DNA of 64,000 bases from Roseovarius sp. ZX-A-9 (GCF_028369135.1 NZ_JAPWHW010000007.1:1-64000), one strand, 5' to 3'. Positions 17,578-26,856 are shown, counted from the stretch's first letter. The notes: generated by a model from the letters alone, not told the origin. Numbers and translations: made by a program.

Positions 17578-18333
17578 ATGACCAAAAACGACACCTCTCG
17601 ATTCGACCCTGCCGACATTGCCGAGGCGCTGACCCTGCTCAGCCGCCTGCCGGTGGCCGCGCGGGGAACGCGCGGCGGCGCGGCGGCCTGGGCCTATCCC
17701 GTGGCCGGGCTGGTGATCGGCGGTATCGCCGGTCTGGCGGGCTGCCTCGCCACATATTTCGGCCTGCCAGCCGCGATTGCGGCGGTGGTCGCGCTGACCT
17801 GCCAGGTCGTGATCACCGGCGCGATGCACGAAGACGGGCTGGCCGACAGTGCTGACGGTCTCTGGGGCGGTTGGGACCGCGCGCGACGGCTGGAGATCAT
17901 GAAGGACAGCCGAATCGGCGCTTACGGCGTGATCGCGCTCTGCCTCTCGCTCCTCTGCCGCTGGGCCCTGCTCTGGCTGCTGTTCGAGGCGTCCGCCGGG
18001 GGCGCGCTTGCCGCGATCATCGCAACTGCGGCCCTCTCGCGGGCCGCGATCCCGGTGCTGATGTGGCGCCTGCCGCAGGCGCGCGCAGACGGCCTGTCAC
18101 ACAGCGTCGGGGCGCCGGACGGGCAGACTGTGCTGACCGGGCTGGCCCTTGCCGCCATCGCGGCATTCATCCTGATCTGGGGCTCGGCTCTTTCGGCGAT
18201 CCTGCTTGCCGCTCTGGTGACACTGGGTGCGGGCCGCATCGCACGGGCCAAGATCGGCGGTCAGACCGGCGACATCCTGGGCGCAGCGCAGCAACTGGTC
18301 GAGATCGCAGTGCTGATGGCGATTGTCGCCTGA
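17578..18333 (+). CDS. cobS: Adenosylcobinamide-GDP ribazoletransferase (cobalamin synthase)
   Basis: A 251-residue polytopic inner-membrane enzyme joining adenosylcobinamide-GDP to alpha-ribazole, the last step of B12 assembly. LTLLSRLPV near the N-terminus, [18 protein letters not shown] with its acidic metal-binding cluster, and [14 protein letters not shown] are the CobS family hallmarks; five to seven hydrophobic spans follow. ATG at 17578 is preferred, though a TTG at 17566 in frame is possible. No cobalamin riboswitch is seen in the 78 bp shared with divergent cobT. Confidence 0.93.
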   Translation: MTKNDTSRFDPADIAEALTLLSRLPVAARGTRGGAAAWAYPVAGLVIGGIAGLAGCLATYFGLPAAIAAVVALTCQVVITGAMHEDGLADSADGLWGGWDRARRLEIMKDSRIGAYGVIALCLSLLCRWALLWLLFEASAGGALAAIIATAALSRAAIPVLMWRLPQARADGLSHSVGAPDGQTVLTGLALAAIAAFILIWGSALSAILLAALVTLGAGRIARAKIGGQTGDILGAAQQLVEIAVLMAIVA

Positions 18334-18384
18334 CACGAAAAAGGGCCGCAGCCCAACGGGATACGGCCCTGTATCACTTCGTGT
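18333..18384. terminator. Long bidirectional hairpin between cobS and carD
   Basis: ACACGAA (18333-18339) pairs with TTCGTGT (18378-18384), and inside it AGGGCCG (18342-18348) pairs with CGGCCCT (18364-18370). The two convergent genes end at either side, so it probably terminates both. Confidence 0.7.
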
Positions 18385-18391
18385 TTCCTGT

Positions 18392-18904
18392 TCAGGCGGC
18401 GGCGCGCGAGATCAGCACATCACCAACCTGCTTGGCGGCTTCCACCTCGTCATCCCCGCTGACCGCAGCGACTTCACGGGTCAGACGCTCCAGCGCCGCC
18501 TCGTAAAGCTGGCGCTCCGAATAGCTCTGCTCGCGCTGGTCATCGGTGCGGTGCAGGTCGCGCACCACTTCGGCAATCGCGATCAGATCGCCCGAGTTGA
18601 TCTTCTGCTCGTATTCCTGGGCACGACGCGACCACATGGCGCGCTTGGCCTTGGCCTTGCCCTTCAGCGTTGTCATCGCCCTGGACACCACATCGGGGCT
18701 GGACAGACCGCGCATACCGATCTCGGTCGCCTTGTGCGTGGGCACGCGCAACGTCATCTTGTCTTTTTCAAAGGAAATGACGAACAGTTCCAGTTCGATC
18801 CCGGCAATTTCCTGGCTTTCAATCGACACGATCTGTCCGACGCCGTGGGCGGGGTACACAACAAAATCATTGGGGCGAAATTCGGATTTCTTCGATTTGG
18901 TCAT
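18392..18904 (-). CDS. carD: CarD/CdnL-family RNA polymerase-binding regulator
   Basis: A 170-residue CarD-like protein. The N-terminal Tudor-like RNA polymerase interaction domain (FRPNDFVVYPAHGVGQI, then LFVISFEKDKMTLRVP) is followed by an all-helical DNA-binding domain with the basic KAKRAMWSRRAQEY, where the conserved tryptophan sits that wedges the upstream edge of the promoter bubble. Members stabilise open complexes, often at rRNA promoters, and are usually essential or growth-limiting. It lies downstream of fdxA on the same strand but 296 bp away, so it probably has its own promoter. Confidence 0.92.
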   Translation of the reverse strand: MTKSKKSEFRPNDFVVYPAHGVGQIVSIESQEIAGIELELFVISFEKDKMTLRVPTHKATEIGMRGLSSPDVVSRAMTTLKGKAKAKRAMWSRRAQEYEQKINSGDLIAIAEVVRDLHRTDDQREQSYSERQLYEAALERLTREVAAVSGDDEVEAAKQVGDVLISRAAA

Positions 18905-19200
18905 TCAGATCTTCCTCTTACGTCTGCCGCTTCGCCGCACGCAGGACCGACAAGGGGAGAGCCCCCTGTTTCATTTCGGTCAATCTGAGGCGCAAAGAAA
19001 TCCGACCCTGGCTCGCGGCAAGGACAGATGGATATCGGGCATGACACTACATTTGTCCAACTAATGTATCATAAATTTTGACCTACCGGAAGGGAGGCCC
19101 AAAATCACACATACACGCCTACCAAATCAATAGGTTACGCATCTTTTCTCATGCAAAATGCAAGCGATTTCAGTCCGATTTCCGAATCAGGTCTTCCGGC
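18905..19200. other. Intergenic region, AT-rich, carD promoter region
   Basis: About 296 bp without a gene between fdxA and carD. The middle part (about 19045-19170) is clearly richer in A/T than its surroundings and probably holds the carD promoter and untranslated leader. I see no RNA gene, riboswitch or clear operator in it. Confidence 0.5.
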
Positions 19201-19539
19201 TCAGCCGCCCTCGCCGGGCTTCTCGGAAAAGTACTTTTCCAGCTTGCCTTCTTCGCCGTCACGCTCTGCCGCTTCGGGCAGCTCGTCCTTCTTGGTGATG
19301 ATCACCGGCCAGAGTTCCGCGTATTTCCGGTTGAACTCCACCCATTTCTCCATGTCCGGCTCGGTGTCCGGGCGGATGGCGTCGGCCGGGCATTCCGGCT
19401 CGCAGACGCCGCAATCAATGCATTCATCCGGGTGGATGACCAGCATGTTCTCGCCTTCGTAAAAGCAATCGACCGGGCACACTTCGACACAGTCTGTGTA
19501 TTTGCAGGCGATACAGGCGTCATTGACGATATAGGTCAT
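19201..19539 (-). CDS. fdxA: Seven-iron ferredoxin (3Fe-4S/4Fe-4S)
   Basis: A 112-residue FdxA-type ferredoxin. The N-terminus has [17 protein letters not shown], which holds the 3Fe-4S cluster and donates one cysteine to the second cluster, followed by [12 protein letters not shown] for the 4Fe-4S cluster. The C-terminal half ([18 protein letters not shown]) is the extension seen in Azotobacter-type ferredoxin I. It is a soluble electron carrier. It lies in the helicase-S4-fdxA-carD gene order that I recall from other Rhodobacterales. Confidence 0.95.
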   Translation of the reverse strand: MTYIVNDACIACKYTDCVEVCPVDCFYEGENMLVIHPDECIDCGVCEPECPADAIRPDTEPDMEKWVEFNRKYAELWPVIITKKDELPEAAERDGEEGKLEKYFSEKPGEGG

Positions 19540-19601
19540 GTCCGTCTCTCAAATCGGGAACCATAGGTGCATCTGTGGCGTACCTAATCCAGAGCCAAAC
19601 A

Positions 19602-19997
19602 TCATTCAAGCGCCCCGGAGCGATTGAGGTCGAGTTTACGCCGCACCTTCTTGGTCGGACGCCCCTTTCCGTCATAGGCGGGGTTTTGCGGAACATCGTC
19701 CCGGCTGGCGCGGGCCTCGGGCGGATCAAGGTCATCATAGAGCGCCTGCGCCTCGGGGGCGGGGCCGCGCCGCGTTCCGATTCCAAGGATCCGGATCACC
19801 CGAACCTGACGGCCCTGTGTAAAGGTCAGCACATCCTGCGCGCGCACCACTGTTGCCGGTTTGACCACCCGCTCGCTGTTGACCCGGACATGCCCCGCGC
19901 CGACCTCTTTCGCCGCAATCGAGCGGGTCTTGAAGAACCGGGCGTGCCAGAGCCATTTGTCGAGTCGAATTTTCTGGCCTTGATCAGTATCTTGCAC
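19602..19997 (-). CDS. S4-domain RNA-binding protein (Hsp15-like)
   Basis: A 131-residue basic protein starting with GTG at 19997. Residues about 9-60 form an S4 RNA-binding domain: IRLDKWLWHARFFKTRSIA, then VGAGHVRVNSERV and KPATVVRAQDVL. This is the Hsp15 (heat-shock protein 15) pattern; that protein binds 50S subunits carrying stalled nascent chains. The C-terminal tail is charged. It begins 8 bp after the helicase stop, so the two are probably translated from one message, which fits a joint role in RNA metabolism. Confidence 0.85.
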   Translation of the reverse strand: MQDTDQGQKIRLDKWLWHARFFKTRSIAAKEVGAGHVRVNSERVVKPATVVRAQDVLTFTQGRQVRVIRILGIGTRRGPAPEAQALYDDLDPPEARASRDDVPQNPAYDGKGRPTKKVRRKLDLNRSGALE

Positions 19998-20005
19998 GGC
20001 AATCT

Positions 20006-22855
20006 TCAGGTTTTGTCCCTGAGCCCCATCAAGGCCGCGGCAAACGGATTATCCGGGTCGATCCGGTCTTTCTTGACCGGTTTCGCAGAAAACTTCTTGG
20101 GCGCATTTCCACCGTCGTCACGCGGCTTGCCCTTGCCCTTGTTCCGGCCTCCGGGTTTGCCCTGACCGCGCCCTTCCGGTTTGCCAGCCCGCCCCTGCGC
20201 CGCGCCAGCGCGGCGTGCGCGCCCGGCCCAGGTAAAGGTGTAATAGACTTCCAGTTCCGGCGTGACGGCTTCTGCCGGGGATTCGCCCGGCAGCATTTCG
20301 GTTGCGGCCACTTCGGGAATTTCCGCAGGCACCGCGGCCTCTTCGGCCGGTTCGGCGGCAATCGGGGCGATTCCTTCGTCGACGATTTCGGCAACCTGAT
20401 CCGCGGCTGTCTCGGGGGCTGCCTCGCCCCCCTCTGCTGCGGTCTGCGTCGGTGCTTCCGCCACCGCGCGATCCACCGGCTTGACCTTTTCGCGCTCGCC
20501 GCGCTCGGCCTTGTAGCCCAGCCCCTGCATCAGGTCGACGAACTGCTCCAGCGTCATGCCGGTGATTGACAGCATGTCGGCATTCGCCTCGAAACCGCCC
20601 CGGCTATCAAGGCCCCGCAGCATGTCCGCGAGCCGCTCCAGCATGTCGATGCGGATCGCCCGCTCGCCCGAGGCGCGGTAGCCCGCCATCGTGTAATACC
20701 CCTGCGGCACCCGGCCTGCCGGCACTGTCACCAACCCCGGTGGCGGCGCTTCAGGAAACTCGTCCAGCCCCTTGTAAAGAGACCACAAAACAAGTCTCAG
20801 GCGAGTTGCCGCAGGCTTCAGCAGCAGCGGCATGAAAATAGTGAACTGGCCAAAGCGGATGCCGTGCTTGCGCAGCGCAGCGCGCGCGTCCTGATCCAGC
20901 GCCTTGACCTCATCGGCGACCTCGCCGCGCGGGATCACTCCCAGCGCTTCGACCATGCGGAAACCAAAGCCCCGCGCCAGCCCGGTCAGCGCCTCGTCGC
21001 GACCCAGTGCCAGCAGCGGCTCGAACAGCGTCGCCACCTTGCGGTCGATGAAATGCTGCAACCGCCGCTCGACCTTCTGCGCCACGTCCGCACCCGCCTC
21101 GTCATCGACGAACGGCTTGATCATCGGCTTCAGCGGATCAGAGCCCTTGACCAGCTTGCCCACCGCCTGGCTGCCCCACATCAGGCCGCCCTGCTCGGTA
21201 AAGTCGATCTCGGTATCGGGGGCGTTGTAAAACCGGTCGGCGCGCAGATGAAAATGCGGCGCCAGCGCCTGCAGGCTCGCCTGACCAAGCGTCTTGGCCT
21301 CCTGCCCGGTCGCGGATTTGTCCGCCAGAAAGCGAAAGCCCTCCAGCCGTCCGACAAATTCGCCCTCTACGGTCACTTCACCTTGATCATTCACTTCGGC
21401 CACGATGGCTTCCTTCTGCTTGAGCCGGCGCAAGAGCACGGCTGTGCGCCGGTCCACAAATCGTTGGGTCAGCGCCCCGTGCAAGGCATCTGACAGTCGG
21501 TCTTCTACAGCGCGCGTCGCGGCGCGCCAATGACTTTCGTCCTCAAGCCAGCCTTTTCGCTGCGAAACATAGGTCCAGGTGCGGATATAAGCCAGTCTTT
21601 TGGACAAGGTATCAATATCGCCATCGGTGCGGTCAATACGGCGAATTTGCCGGGCCAGCCAATCATCGGGCAGCGTCCCGTGATCGTGCAGATCGCGATA
21701 AATGATTTCCAGCAGGCCCGCGTGTTCGCTCTGACTGATGCCGCGAAAATCGGGGATGCGGCACACGTCCCATAGCAGCCGCACCGACGCCCCATCGACA
21801 GCGCGCGAGCGGATATCGGGAATGTCCGACAATGTGCGCAGCGCGGTCACGTCGTCAGATTCGCGCGCGCGCACCAGCAGCTCATTGTCCGGGCGCGCCT
21901 CAAGCGACGTGATCAACGCCCCCACATTGCCCAGCGACAGGTCCGCATTGCGCCACTCCAGCTTTCGGATCGGCGCAAAACGGTGCTCCATGATCGCCTG
22001 CGCCACCTCATCGTGCAGCGGCGGCGCCTCGCCTGTCACGCCGAATGTGCCGCTCTTCATGCCGCGTCCGGCGCGGCCCGCGATCTGGGCCAGTTCGTTG
22101 GGCATCAGCTCCCGCATCCGCCGCCCGTCAAACTTGGAAAGCGCCGAGAACGCCACATGCCCGACATCCAGGTTCAGCCCCATCCCGATGGCGTCCGTCG
22201 CCACCAGGTAATCGACCTCGCCGTTCTGGTACATTTCGACCTGCGCATTGCGCGTGCGCGGGCTGAGCGCGCCCATGACCACCGCTGCGCCACCCTTCTG
22301 GCGGCGCAGAAGCTCGGCTATGGCATATACATTTTCAACCGAAAATCCGACGATTGCAGTGCGCGCAGGCAGTTTGCTTATCTTTTTCGAACCTGAGTAG
22401 GTTAATTCCGACATTCGCGTGCGCGGCACGAATTCCACGCCCGGCACCAGTTGCGCGATGACACTGCGCATCGTCGCGGCACCCAGAAACTGCGTCTCGC
22501 GCAGCCCGCGCATCCGCAGCAGCCGGTCGGTGAACACATGCCCGCGCTCGGGATCAGCGCAGAGCTGTATCTCGTCGATGGCGACAAAATCCGCCCCCAT
22601 GCCTTGCGGCATCGCCTCGACCGTGCAGACCCAATATCGGGCGCGCGGCGGCACGATACGCTCCTCGCCGGTGACCAGCGCCACCACCGACGGACCGCGT
22701 ATGCTGACGATCTTGTCATAGACCTCGCGCGCCAGCAGGCGCAGCGGCAGGCCGATGATGCCCGTCCGGTATCCCAGCATCCGCTCGATGGCGTAATGGG
22801 TCTTGCCGGTGTTGGTTGGGCCCAGAACCGCGAGGGTTCTTGACGGTTCGGCCAT
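20006..22855 (-). CDS. Suv3-like ATP-dependent RNA helicase
   Basis: A 949-residue superfamily 2 helicase. Walker A is GPTNTGKT (residues 11-18), motif II is DEIQ, motif III is near GAATMRS, motif V is TDAIGMGLNLDV and motif VI is QIAGRAGRG. This set and their order match Suv3/SUPV3L1, the mitochondrial degradosome helicase, whose alphaproteobacterial relatives are widespread. The middle third (about residues 330-750) is the helicase C-terminal region; the last 200 residues are low in complexity with a very basic end containing GRGQGKPGGRNKGKGK, probably for RNA contact. The S4 gene follows directly. A role in RNA decay or ribosome work is likely. Confidence 0.9.
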   Translation of the reverse strand: MAEPSRTLAVLGPTNTGKTHYAIERMLGYRTGIIGLPLRLLAREVYDKIVSIRGPSVVALVTGEERIVPPRARYWVCTVEAMPQGMGADFVAIDEIQLCADPERGHVFTDRLLRMRGLRETQFLGAATMRSVIAQLVPGVEFVPRTRMSELTYSGSKKISKLPARTAIVGFSVENVYAIAELLRRQKGGAAVVMGALSPRTRNAQVEMYQNGEVDYLVATDAIGMGLNLDVGHVAFSALSKFDGRRMRELMPNELAQIAGRAGRGMKSGTFGVTGEAPPLHDEVAQAIMEHRFAPIRKLEWRNADLSLGNVGALITSLEARPDNELLVRARESDDVTALRTLSDIPDIRSRAVDGASVRLLWDVCRIPDFRGISQSEHAGLLEIIYRDLHDHGTLPDDWLARQIRRIDRTDGDIDTLSKRLAYIRTWTYVSQRKGWLEDESHWRAATRAVEDRLSDALHGALTQRFVDRRTAVLLRRLKQKEAIVAEVNDQGEVTVEGEFVGRLEGFRFLADKSATGQEAKTLGQASLQALAPHFHLRADRFYNAPDTEIDFTEQGGLMWGSQAVGKLVKGSDPLKPMIKPFVDDEAGADVAQKVERRLQHFIDRKVATLFEPLLALGRDEALTGLARGFGFRMVEALGVIPRGEVADEVKALDQDARAALRKHGIRFGQFTIFMPLLLKPAATRLRLVLWSLYKGLDEFPEAPPPGLVTVPAGRVPQGYYTMAGYRASGERAIRIDMLERLADMLRGLDSRGGFEANADMLSITGMTLEQFVDLMQGLGYKAERGEREKVKPVDRAVAEAPTQTAAEGGEAAPETAADQVAEIVDEGIAPIAAEPAEEAAVPAEIPEVAATEMLPGESPAEAVTPELEVYYTFTWAGRARRAGAAQGRAGKPEGRGQGKPGGRNKGKGKPRDDGGNAPKKFSAKPVKKDRIDPDNPFAAALMGLRDKT

Positions 22856-22886
22856 TGGCCCGTCTCCATTTTCTCTGAGGCTTGCT

Positions 22887-23450
22887 TTAGATTTCGGAGC
22901 CGCCGAATTCGGCGTCCAGACGTTCCAGCGCCGTGGTCACGTCCTCGAAATAGGGATGGATCGCCAGAACCTGCGTGTAGGCATCATGTGCCAGCTTTTC
23001 ATGGCCAACCTCCTCCAACAATGCGCCAAGCGATGCAATCGCGTCGAAATGGTGCGGATTCAGCGCCAATGCGCGCTCGATATCGGCGAGTGCCGGACCA
23101 TAAAGCCCGACCCTTGCATAGGCAATGGCGCGGGTGTGCCAGCCATCGGCGAAATCCGGCGCATGGTCGGTCAGCGCCGTCAGATGTTCGATCGCCTGCT
23201 CAAGATCGCCCGCCTCCATCGCATCGCGCCCGCGCTTGAGCAGCAGGTCCATCGCTGCCGACCCCGATTTCGACTGTTCCAGCTGGATTTCCTTGGCGAT
23301 CCGCTGCGCCTCCACTGGCTCGGCCTGTTTCAGCTCGGCATAGAGCGCTTCCAGCCGCCCGCCAGTCTCGGCACTCAGCGGCAGGGAAAACAGGATCGCC
23401 AGCAGAAATGCCGTGACGGTACTGTTGAGAATTGGGCGTTCTGCGCTCAT
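22887..23450 (-). CDS. Exported tetratricopeptide-repeat protein
   Basis: A 187-residue protein with a signal peptide (AFLLAILFSLPLSAETGG, cleavage near residue 28) and at least three TPR units between about residues 75 and 180, such as DLEQAIEHLTALTDHAPDF and PALADIERALALNPHHFD. It is likely periplasmic and mediates protein contacts; the partner is unknown. It lies 31 bp upstream of the helicase gene on the same strand, and diverges from the SCP2-type gene over 74 bp. Confidence 0.8.
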   Translation of the reverse strand: MSAERPILNSTVTAFLLAILFSLPLSAETGGRLEALYAELKQAEPVEAQRIAKEIQLEQSKSGSAAMDLLLKRGRDAMEAGDLEQAIEHLTALTDHAPDFADGWHTRAIAYARVGLYGPALADIERALALNPHHFDAIASLGALLEEVGHEKLAHDAYTQVLAIHPYFEDVTTALERLDAEFGGSEI

Positions 23451-23524
23451 AACATCTCAGAGTGTAGCGCAGGTTGCCGGAATGCAAACCCCCTCCGGCG
23501 CCAGATAAGCAGAAAGGACATTTT

Positions 23525-23815
23525 ATGAGCGATGTTGTGACCAAGGCGGTGGACGCCCTGAATGAAAAAATGGCAGGCCGCCCGTTTGACGGTTCGGCCA
23601 AGTTCGTGATCGAGGGCGAAGGTGCCGTGATCATCGACGAAAACGGCGCCCATGCCGGCGACGAAGACACCGAAGTGACCCTCACAGCCGATAGCGATAC
23701 GTTCGAATCGATCCTGTCGGGCGATCTCGATGCCACCGCTGCCTTCATGACAGGCAAACTGACCGTTGATGGCGACATGGGGCTCGCCATGAAGCTGGGC
23801 AGCGTCCTGGCCTGA
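23525..23815 (+). CDS. SCP2 sterol-carrier-type lipid-binding protein
   Basis: A 96-residue single-domain SCP2 protein: AVDALNEKMAGRPFDGSAKFVIEG at the start, VTLTADSDTFESILSGDLDATAAFMTGKLTVDGDMGLAMKL at the end (quoted here only as landmarks in parts), the helix and strand that close the lipid tunnel. It has usual bacterial length. ATG 23525 is chosen because AGAAAGGA lies upstream and residues before it are not of the family. Bacterial members bind fatty acyl or other hydrophobic ligands. It is followed after 7 bp by a lipase-like gene, so the two probably work on the same class of lipids. Confidence 0.88.
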   Translation: MSDVVTKAVDALNEKMAGRPFDGSAKFVIEGEGAVIIDENGAHAGDEDTEVTLTADSDTFESILSGDLDATAAFMTGKLTVDGDMGLAMKLGSVLA

Positions 23816-23822
23816 CCGCAAA

Positions 23823-24806
23823 ATGGAGCGCGCCCCCTTCTACGACGATGTGGCACCTGGGCCCCCGGATGGGGACGCCTGGTGGATCACCACGTCCGAC
23901 GGGGTGCGCCTGCGCATCGGTCATTGGCCCTGCGAAGGGGCCAAGGGCACGGTGCTGCTCTTCCCCGGCCGCACCGAATATATTGAGAAATACGACTTCG
24001 CGGCGGCTGATCTGGCGGCGCGCGGCTATGCCACGCTTGCGATCGACTGGCGCGGTCAGGGCCTGTCGGACCGGCTGACAACAGACCAGATGGCCGGCCA
24101 TGTGCATCTCTTCTCGGACTATCAGCGCGACGTCGGTGCGATGGTGCAGGCTGCCGAGGCCCTTGGTGTCGCCCGCCCGTTGCACCTGCTGGCGCATTCG
24201 ATGGGCGGCTGCATCGGCCTGCGCGCCGCGATCGAGGGGCTGCCAGTCGCCTCTTGCGTCTTTTCCGGCCCGATGTGGGGCATCCAGATTTCCACCGCGC
24301 TGCGCCCCGTCGCATGGTCCCTGTCCTGGGGCACCAGCCTTGTGGGAATGGGCCATCTCTACGCCCCCGGCAGCGCCGGAGAAAGCTATGTGCTCAAGGA
24401 ACCCTTTGCCTCCAACAAGCTGACCAACGACGCCGAGATGTACCAGCACATGATCGACCAGACCCGCGCTCATGCCGAGCTGGGCCTCGGCGGACCCAGC
24501 CTGCGCTGGCTGCGCGAGGCATTGCGCGAATGCCTCGTCCTGTCGCGGCGCCCCTCGCCCGACCTGCCCTGTCTCACGGTGGTGGGCAGCAATGAAGAGA
24601 TCGTCGACATAGCCCGCATCACCCAGCGGATGCAGAACTGGCCGCGCGGCGAGCTACACGTGGTGGACGGCGGACGCCACGAAGTGCTGATGGACAAACC
24701 CGCCATCCGGCGCGAGCTTTTTGACCGTATTTGCGCGCTCTACGACGCTCAGTCCGATACCCCCGACCGGGCCCGCGATCGCTCCGGCGTATCCGCGCAG
24801 TCCTAG
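23823..24806 (+). CDS. Alpha/beta hydrolase, lysophospholipase/monoacylglycerol lipase type
   Basis: A 327-residue serine hydrolase. The nucleophile elbow is AHSMGG (GxSxG type), an early FPGRTEYIEKYD loop may form the oxyanion region, and a late GGRHEVLMD gives the catalytic histidine with the acid residue in between (near NEEIVDIA). DWRGQGLSDR is the usual segment before the elbow. No signal peptide is seen. The likely substrate is a lysophospholipid or monoacylglycerol; this follows from family resemblance to PldB only. Confidence 0.85.
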   Translation: MERAPFYDDVAPGPPDGDAWWITTSDGVRLRIGHWPCEGAKGTVLLFPGRTEYIEKYDFAAADLAARGYATLAIDWRGQGLSDRLTTDQMAGHVHLFSDYQRDVGAMVQAAEALGVARPLHLLAHSMGGCIGLRAAIEGLPVASCVFSGPMWGIQISTALRPVAWSLSWGTSLVGMGHLYAPGSAGESYVLKEPFASNKLTNDAEMYQHMIDQTRAHAELGLGGPSLRWLREALRECLVLSRRPSPDLPCLTVVGSNEEIVDIARITQRMQNWPRGELHVVDGGRHEVLMDKPAIRRELFDRICALYDAQSDTPDRARDRSGVSAQS

Positions 24807-24848
24807 CCCGCGAGCCCCGATCGGGCCGGGCGCAAAGCCCACCGTCGC

Positions 24849-24881
24849 GGCACCGATCTGATACCGACGCGATACCGACCT
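24849..24881 (+). repeat. 11-bp direct-repeat array, locus 1 (3 units, upstream of pepF)
   Basis: Three tandem 11-bp units, GGCACCGATCT, GATACCGACGC and GATACCGACCT, with the core ACCGA at 24852, 24863 and 24874, exactly 11 bp apart. The array ends 14 bp before a possible -35 box and 70 bp before the pepF ATG. The same unit recurs at two other intergenic sites in this window. Helical phasing suggests a protein-binding array. Confidence 0.7.
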
Positions 24882-24895
24882 CCGAAAAACCTGCC

Positions 24896-24924
24896 TTGAG
24901 CCTGCCGCGCCGCGCCCCTATGTC
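24896..24924 (+). promoter_or_regulatory. Possible pepF promoter
   Basis: TTGAGC at 24896-24901 and TATGTC at 24919-24924 are separated by 17 bp, just downstream of the 11-bp repeat array and 27 bp upstream of the pepF start. Agreement with the sigma-70 consensus is moderate. Confidence 0.4.
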
Positions 24925-24951
24925 TGTTGCAAACCCAGAGGAGAGCCGTCC

Positions 24952-26772
24952 ATGATCCATCGCCCCACCCCCGTCCATGATGCCAATGCCAGCTCCGGCG
25001 CAGGTGATCTGGGCAATCTGCCGGAATGGGACCTGAGCGATCTCTACACGGCCGAGGACGCCCCCGAACTCAAGCGCGATCTCGACTGGCTGGAGGCCGC
25101 CTGCGCCGATTTCGCCAGCGATTACGAGGGCAGGCTGGCCGACCTTGATGCGGGCGGATTGCTGGAATGCATCAAGCGCAACGAGGCCATCAGCACCACC
25201 GCCGGGCGCATTATGTCCTTTGCCGGGCTGCGCTATTACCAGCTGACCACCGATGGCGGGCGCACCAAGTTCCTGTCCGACACCCAGGAAAAGATCACCA
25301 ATTACACCACGCCGCTGGTGTTCTTCACGCTGGAACTGAACCGGCTGGAGGACGACCACCTGTCGACCCTGCTGGCACAGGACGCAGACCTCGCCCGCTA
25401 CCGTCCCGTGCTGGACCGTATCCGCGCGATGAAGCCTTATCAGCTCAGCGACGAACTGGAAAAATTCCTGCATGATCTGGGGGTTGTCGGCGACGCGTGG
25501 GAACGGCTGTTTGACGAAACCATCGCCGGCCTCAGCTTCGAGGTGGATGGCGAAACGCTCGGCATCGAGGCCACGCTGACCCTGCTGACCGAACAGGACC
25601 GCAGCAAACGCGAGGCCGCCAGCCGCGAACTGGCCCGTGTCTTTGGCGAGAATATCCGCACCTTCGCCCGCGTGCACAACACTACGGCCAAGGAAAAGGA
25701 AGTGATGGACCGCTGGCGCGGCATGCCCACCGCCCAGACCGGACGCCACTTGAGCAACGATGTGGAACCCGAAGTGGTCGAGGCGCTGCGCGATGCGGTC
25801 GTCGCCGCCTACCCCCGGCTCAGCCACCGCTATTACGAGCTGAAGCGCAAATGGCTCGGCCTCGATGTGATGCAGGTCTGGGACCGCAACGCGCCGCTGC
25901 CGATGGAAGAAACGAAAACCGTGGGCTGGGATGCCGCCCGCAGCACCGTGATGGAGGCCTACACCGCTTTTGATCCGCGCATGGGCGATCTGGCCGCCCC
26001 CTTCTTCGAGCGTGGCTGGATCGATGCGGGCGTGAAACCCGGCAAGGCGCCGGGCGCTTTCGCCCATCCCACCGTCACGACGGTCCACCCCTATGTGATG
26101 CTAAACTATCTGGGAAAACCCCGCGATGTCATGACCTTGGCGCACGAGCTGGGCCACGGCGTGCATCAGGTTCTGGCCGCCGAACAGGGCGAACTGCTCA
26201 GTTCCACACCGCTGACGCTGGCCGAAACCGCCAGTGTGTTCGGCGAAATGCTGACCTTCCGCAAGATGCTGGACGGGGCCACCAACGATGCAGAGCGCAA
26301 GATCCTGCTGGCAGGCAAGGTCGAGGACATGATCAACACGGTCGTGCGCCAGATCGCCTTCTACGATTTCGAATGCAAGCTGCACGCCGCCCGTCGGCAA
26401 GGTGAGCTCACGCCAGAGGATATCAACGCGCTGTGGATGTCCGTTCAGGCCCAAAGCCTCGGCCCGGCCTTCGAGTTCATGGACGGATACGAAACCTTCT
26501 GGGCCTACATCCCGCATTTCGTGCACTCGCCCTTCTACGTCTACGCCTATGCCTTCGGCGACGGCTTGGTGAACGCGCTCTACGCGGTCTACGAAGAAAA
26601 TCCCGACGGCTTCCAGGACAAGTATTTCGACATGCTCAAGGCGGGCGGCTCCAAGCACCACAAGGCGCTTCTGGCCCCCTTCGGCCTTGATGCCAGCGAT
26701 CCGAAATTCTGGGACAAGGGCCTTAACATGATCTCCGGCATGATCGACGAATTGGAGGCGATGGAGGGGTGA
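24952..26772 (+). CDS. pepF: Oligoendopeptidase F, M3 family
   Basis: A 606-residue cytoplasmic zinc metallopeptidase of the M3B (PepF) group that cuts oligopeptides. The zinc site is HELGHGVHQ at about residue 398, with the third ligand glutamate in LAETASVFGEM about 28 residues later. Upstream LPEWDLSDLY is a typical PepF start, and the C-terminal region with YVYAYAFGDGLVNALY forms the substrate channel. GAGGAGAG sits just upstream of ATG 24952. The 11-bp repeat array and a possible promoter lie upstream. Length matches the family. Confidence 0.93.
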   Translation: MIHRPTPVHDANASSGAGDLGNLPEWDLSDLYTAEDAPELKRDLDWLEAACADFASDYEGRLADLDAGGLLECIKRNEAISTTAGRIMSFAGLRYYQLTTDGGRTKFLSDTQEKITNYTTPLVFFTLELNRLEDDHLSTLLAQDADLARYRPVLDRIRAMKPYQLSDELEKFLHDLGVVGDAWERLFDETIAGLSFEVDGETLGIEATLTLLTEQDRSKREAASRELARVFGENIRTFARVHNTTAKEKEVMDRWRGMPTAQTGRHLSNDVEPEVVEALRDAVVAAYPRLSHRYYELKRKWLGLDVMQVWDRNAPLPMEETKTVGWDAARSTVMEAYTAFDPRMGDLAAPFFERGWIDAGVKPGKAPGAFAHPTVTTVHPYVMLNYLGKPRDVMTLAHELGHGVHQVLAAEQGELLSSTPLTLAETASVFGEMLTFRKMLDGATNDAERKILLAGKVEDMINTVVRQIAFYDFECKLHAARRQGELTPEDINALWMSVQAQSLGPAFEFMDGYETFWAYIPHFVHSPFYVYAYAFGDGLVNALYAVYEENPDGFQDKYFDMLKAGGSKHHKALLAPFGLDASDPKFWDKGLNMISGMIDELEAMEG

Positions 26773-26793
26773 GTTCGGCAAACGCTGCCGAAC
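26773..26793 (+). terminator. Hairpin directly after pepF
   Basis: GTTCGGCA (26773-26780) and TGCCGAAC (26786-26793) form a perfect 8-bp stem with a 5-base loop starting right after the pepF stop codon. Confidence 0.55.
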
Positions 26794-26834
26794 CACGCCA
26801 GTCATAGCATCTTCTGGCCAGAAATATCCCGAGA

Positions 26835-26856
26835 CTCTGGGGGCAGTGCCCCAGAG
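26835..26856. terminator. Second hairpin between pepF and the zinc-finger gene
   Basis: CTCTGGGG (26835-26842) and CCCCAGAG (26849-26856) form a perfect 8-bp stem with a 6-base loop, 58 bp from the stop of the convergent zinc-finger gene. It may serve either strand. Confidence 0.5.

Noticed and set aside
24619-26088. 489-codon minus-strand frame across the hydrolase and pepF genes
   Set aside because: Antisense shadow of two well-supported genes, with low-complexity composition and no ribosome-binding site.
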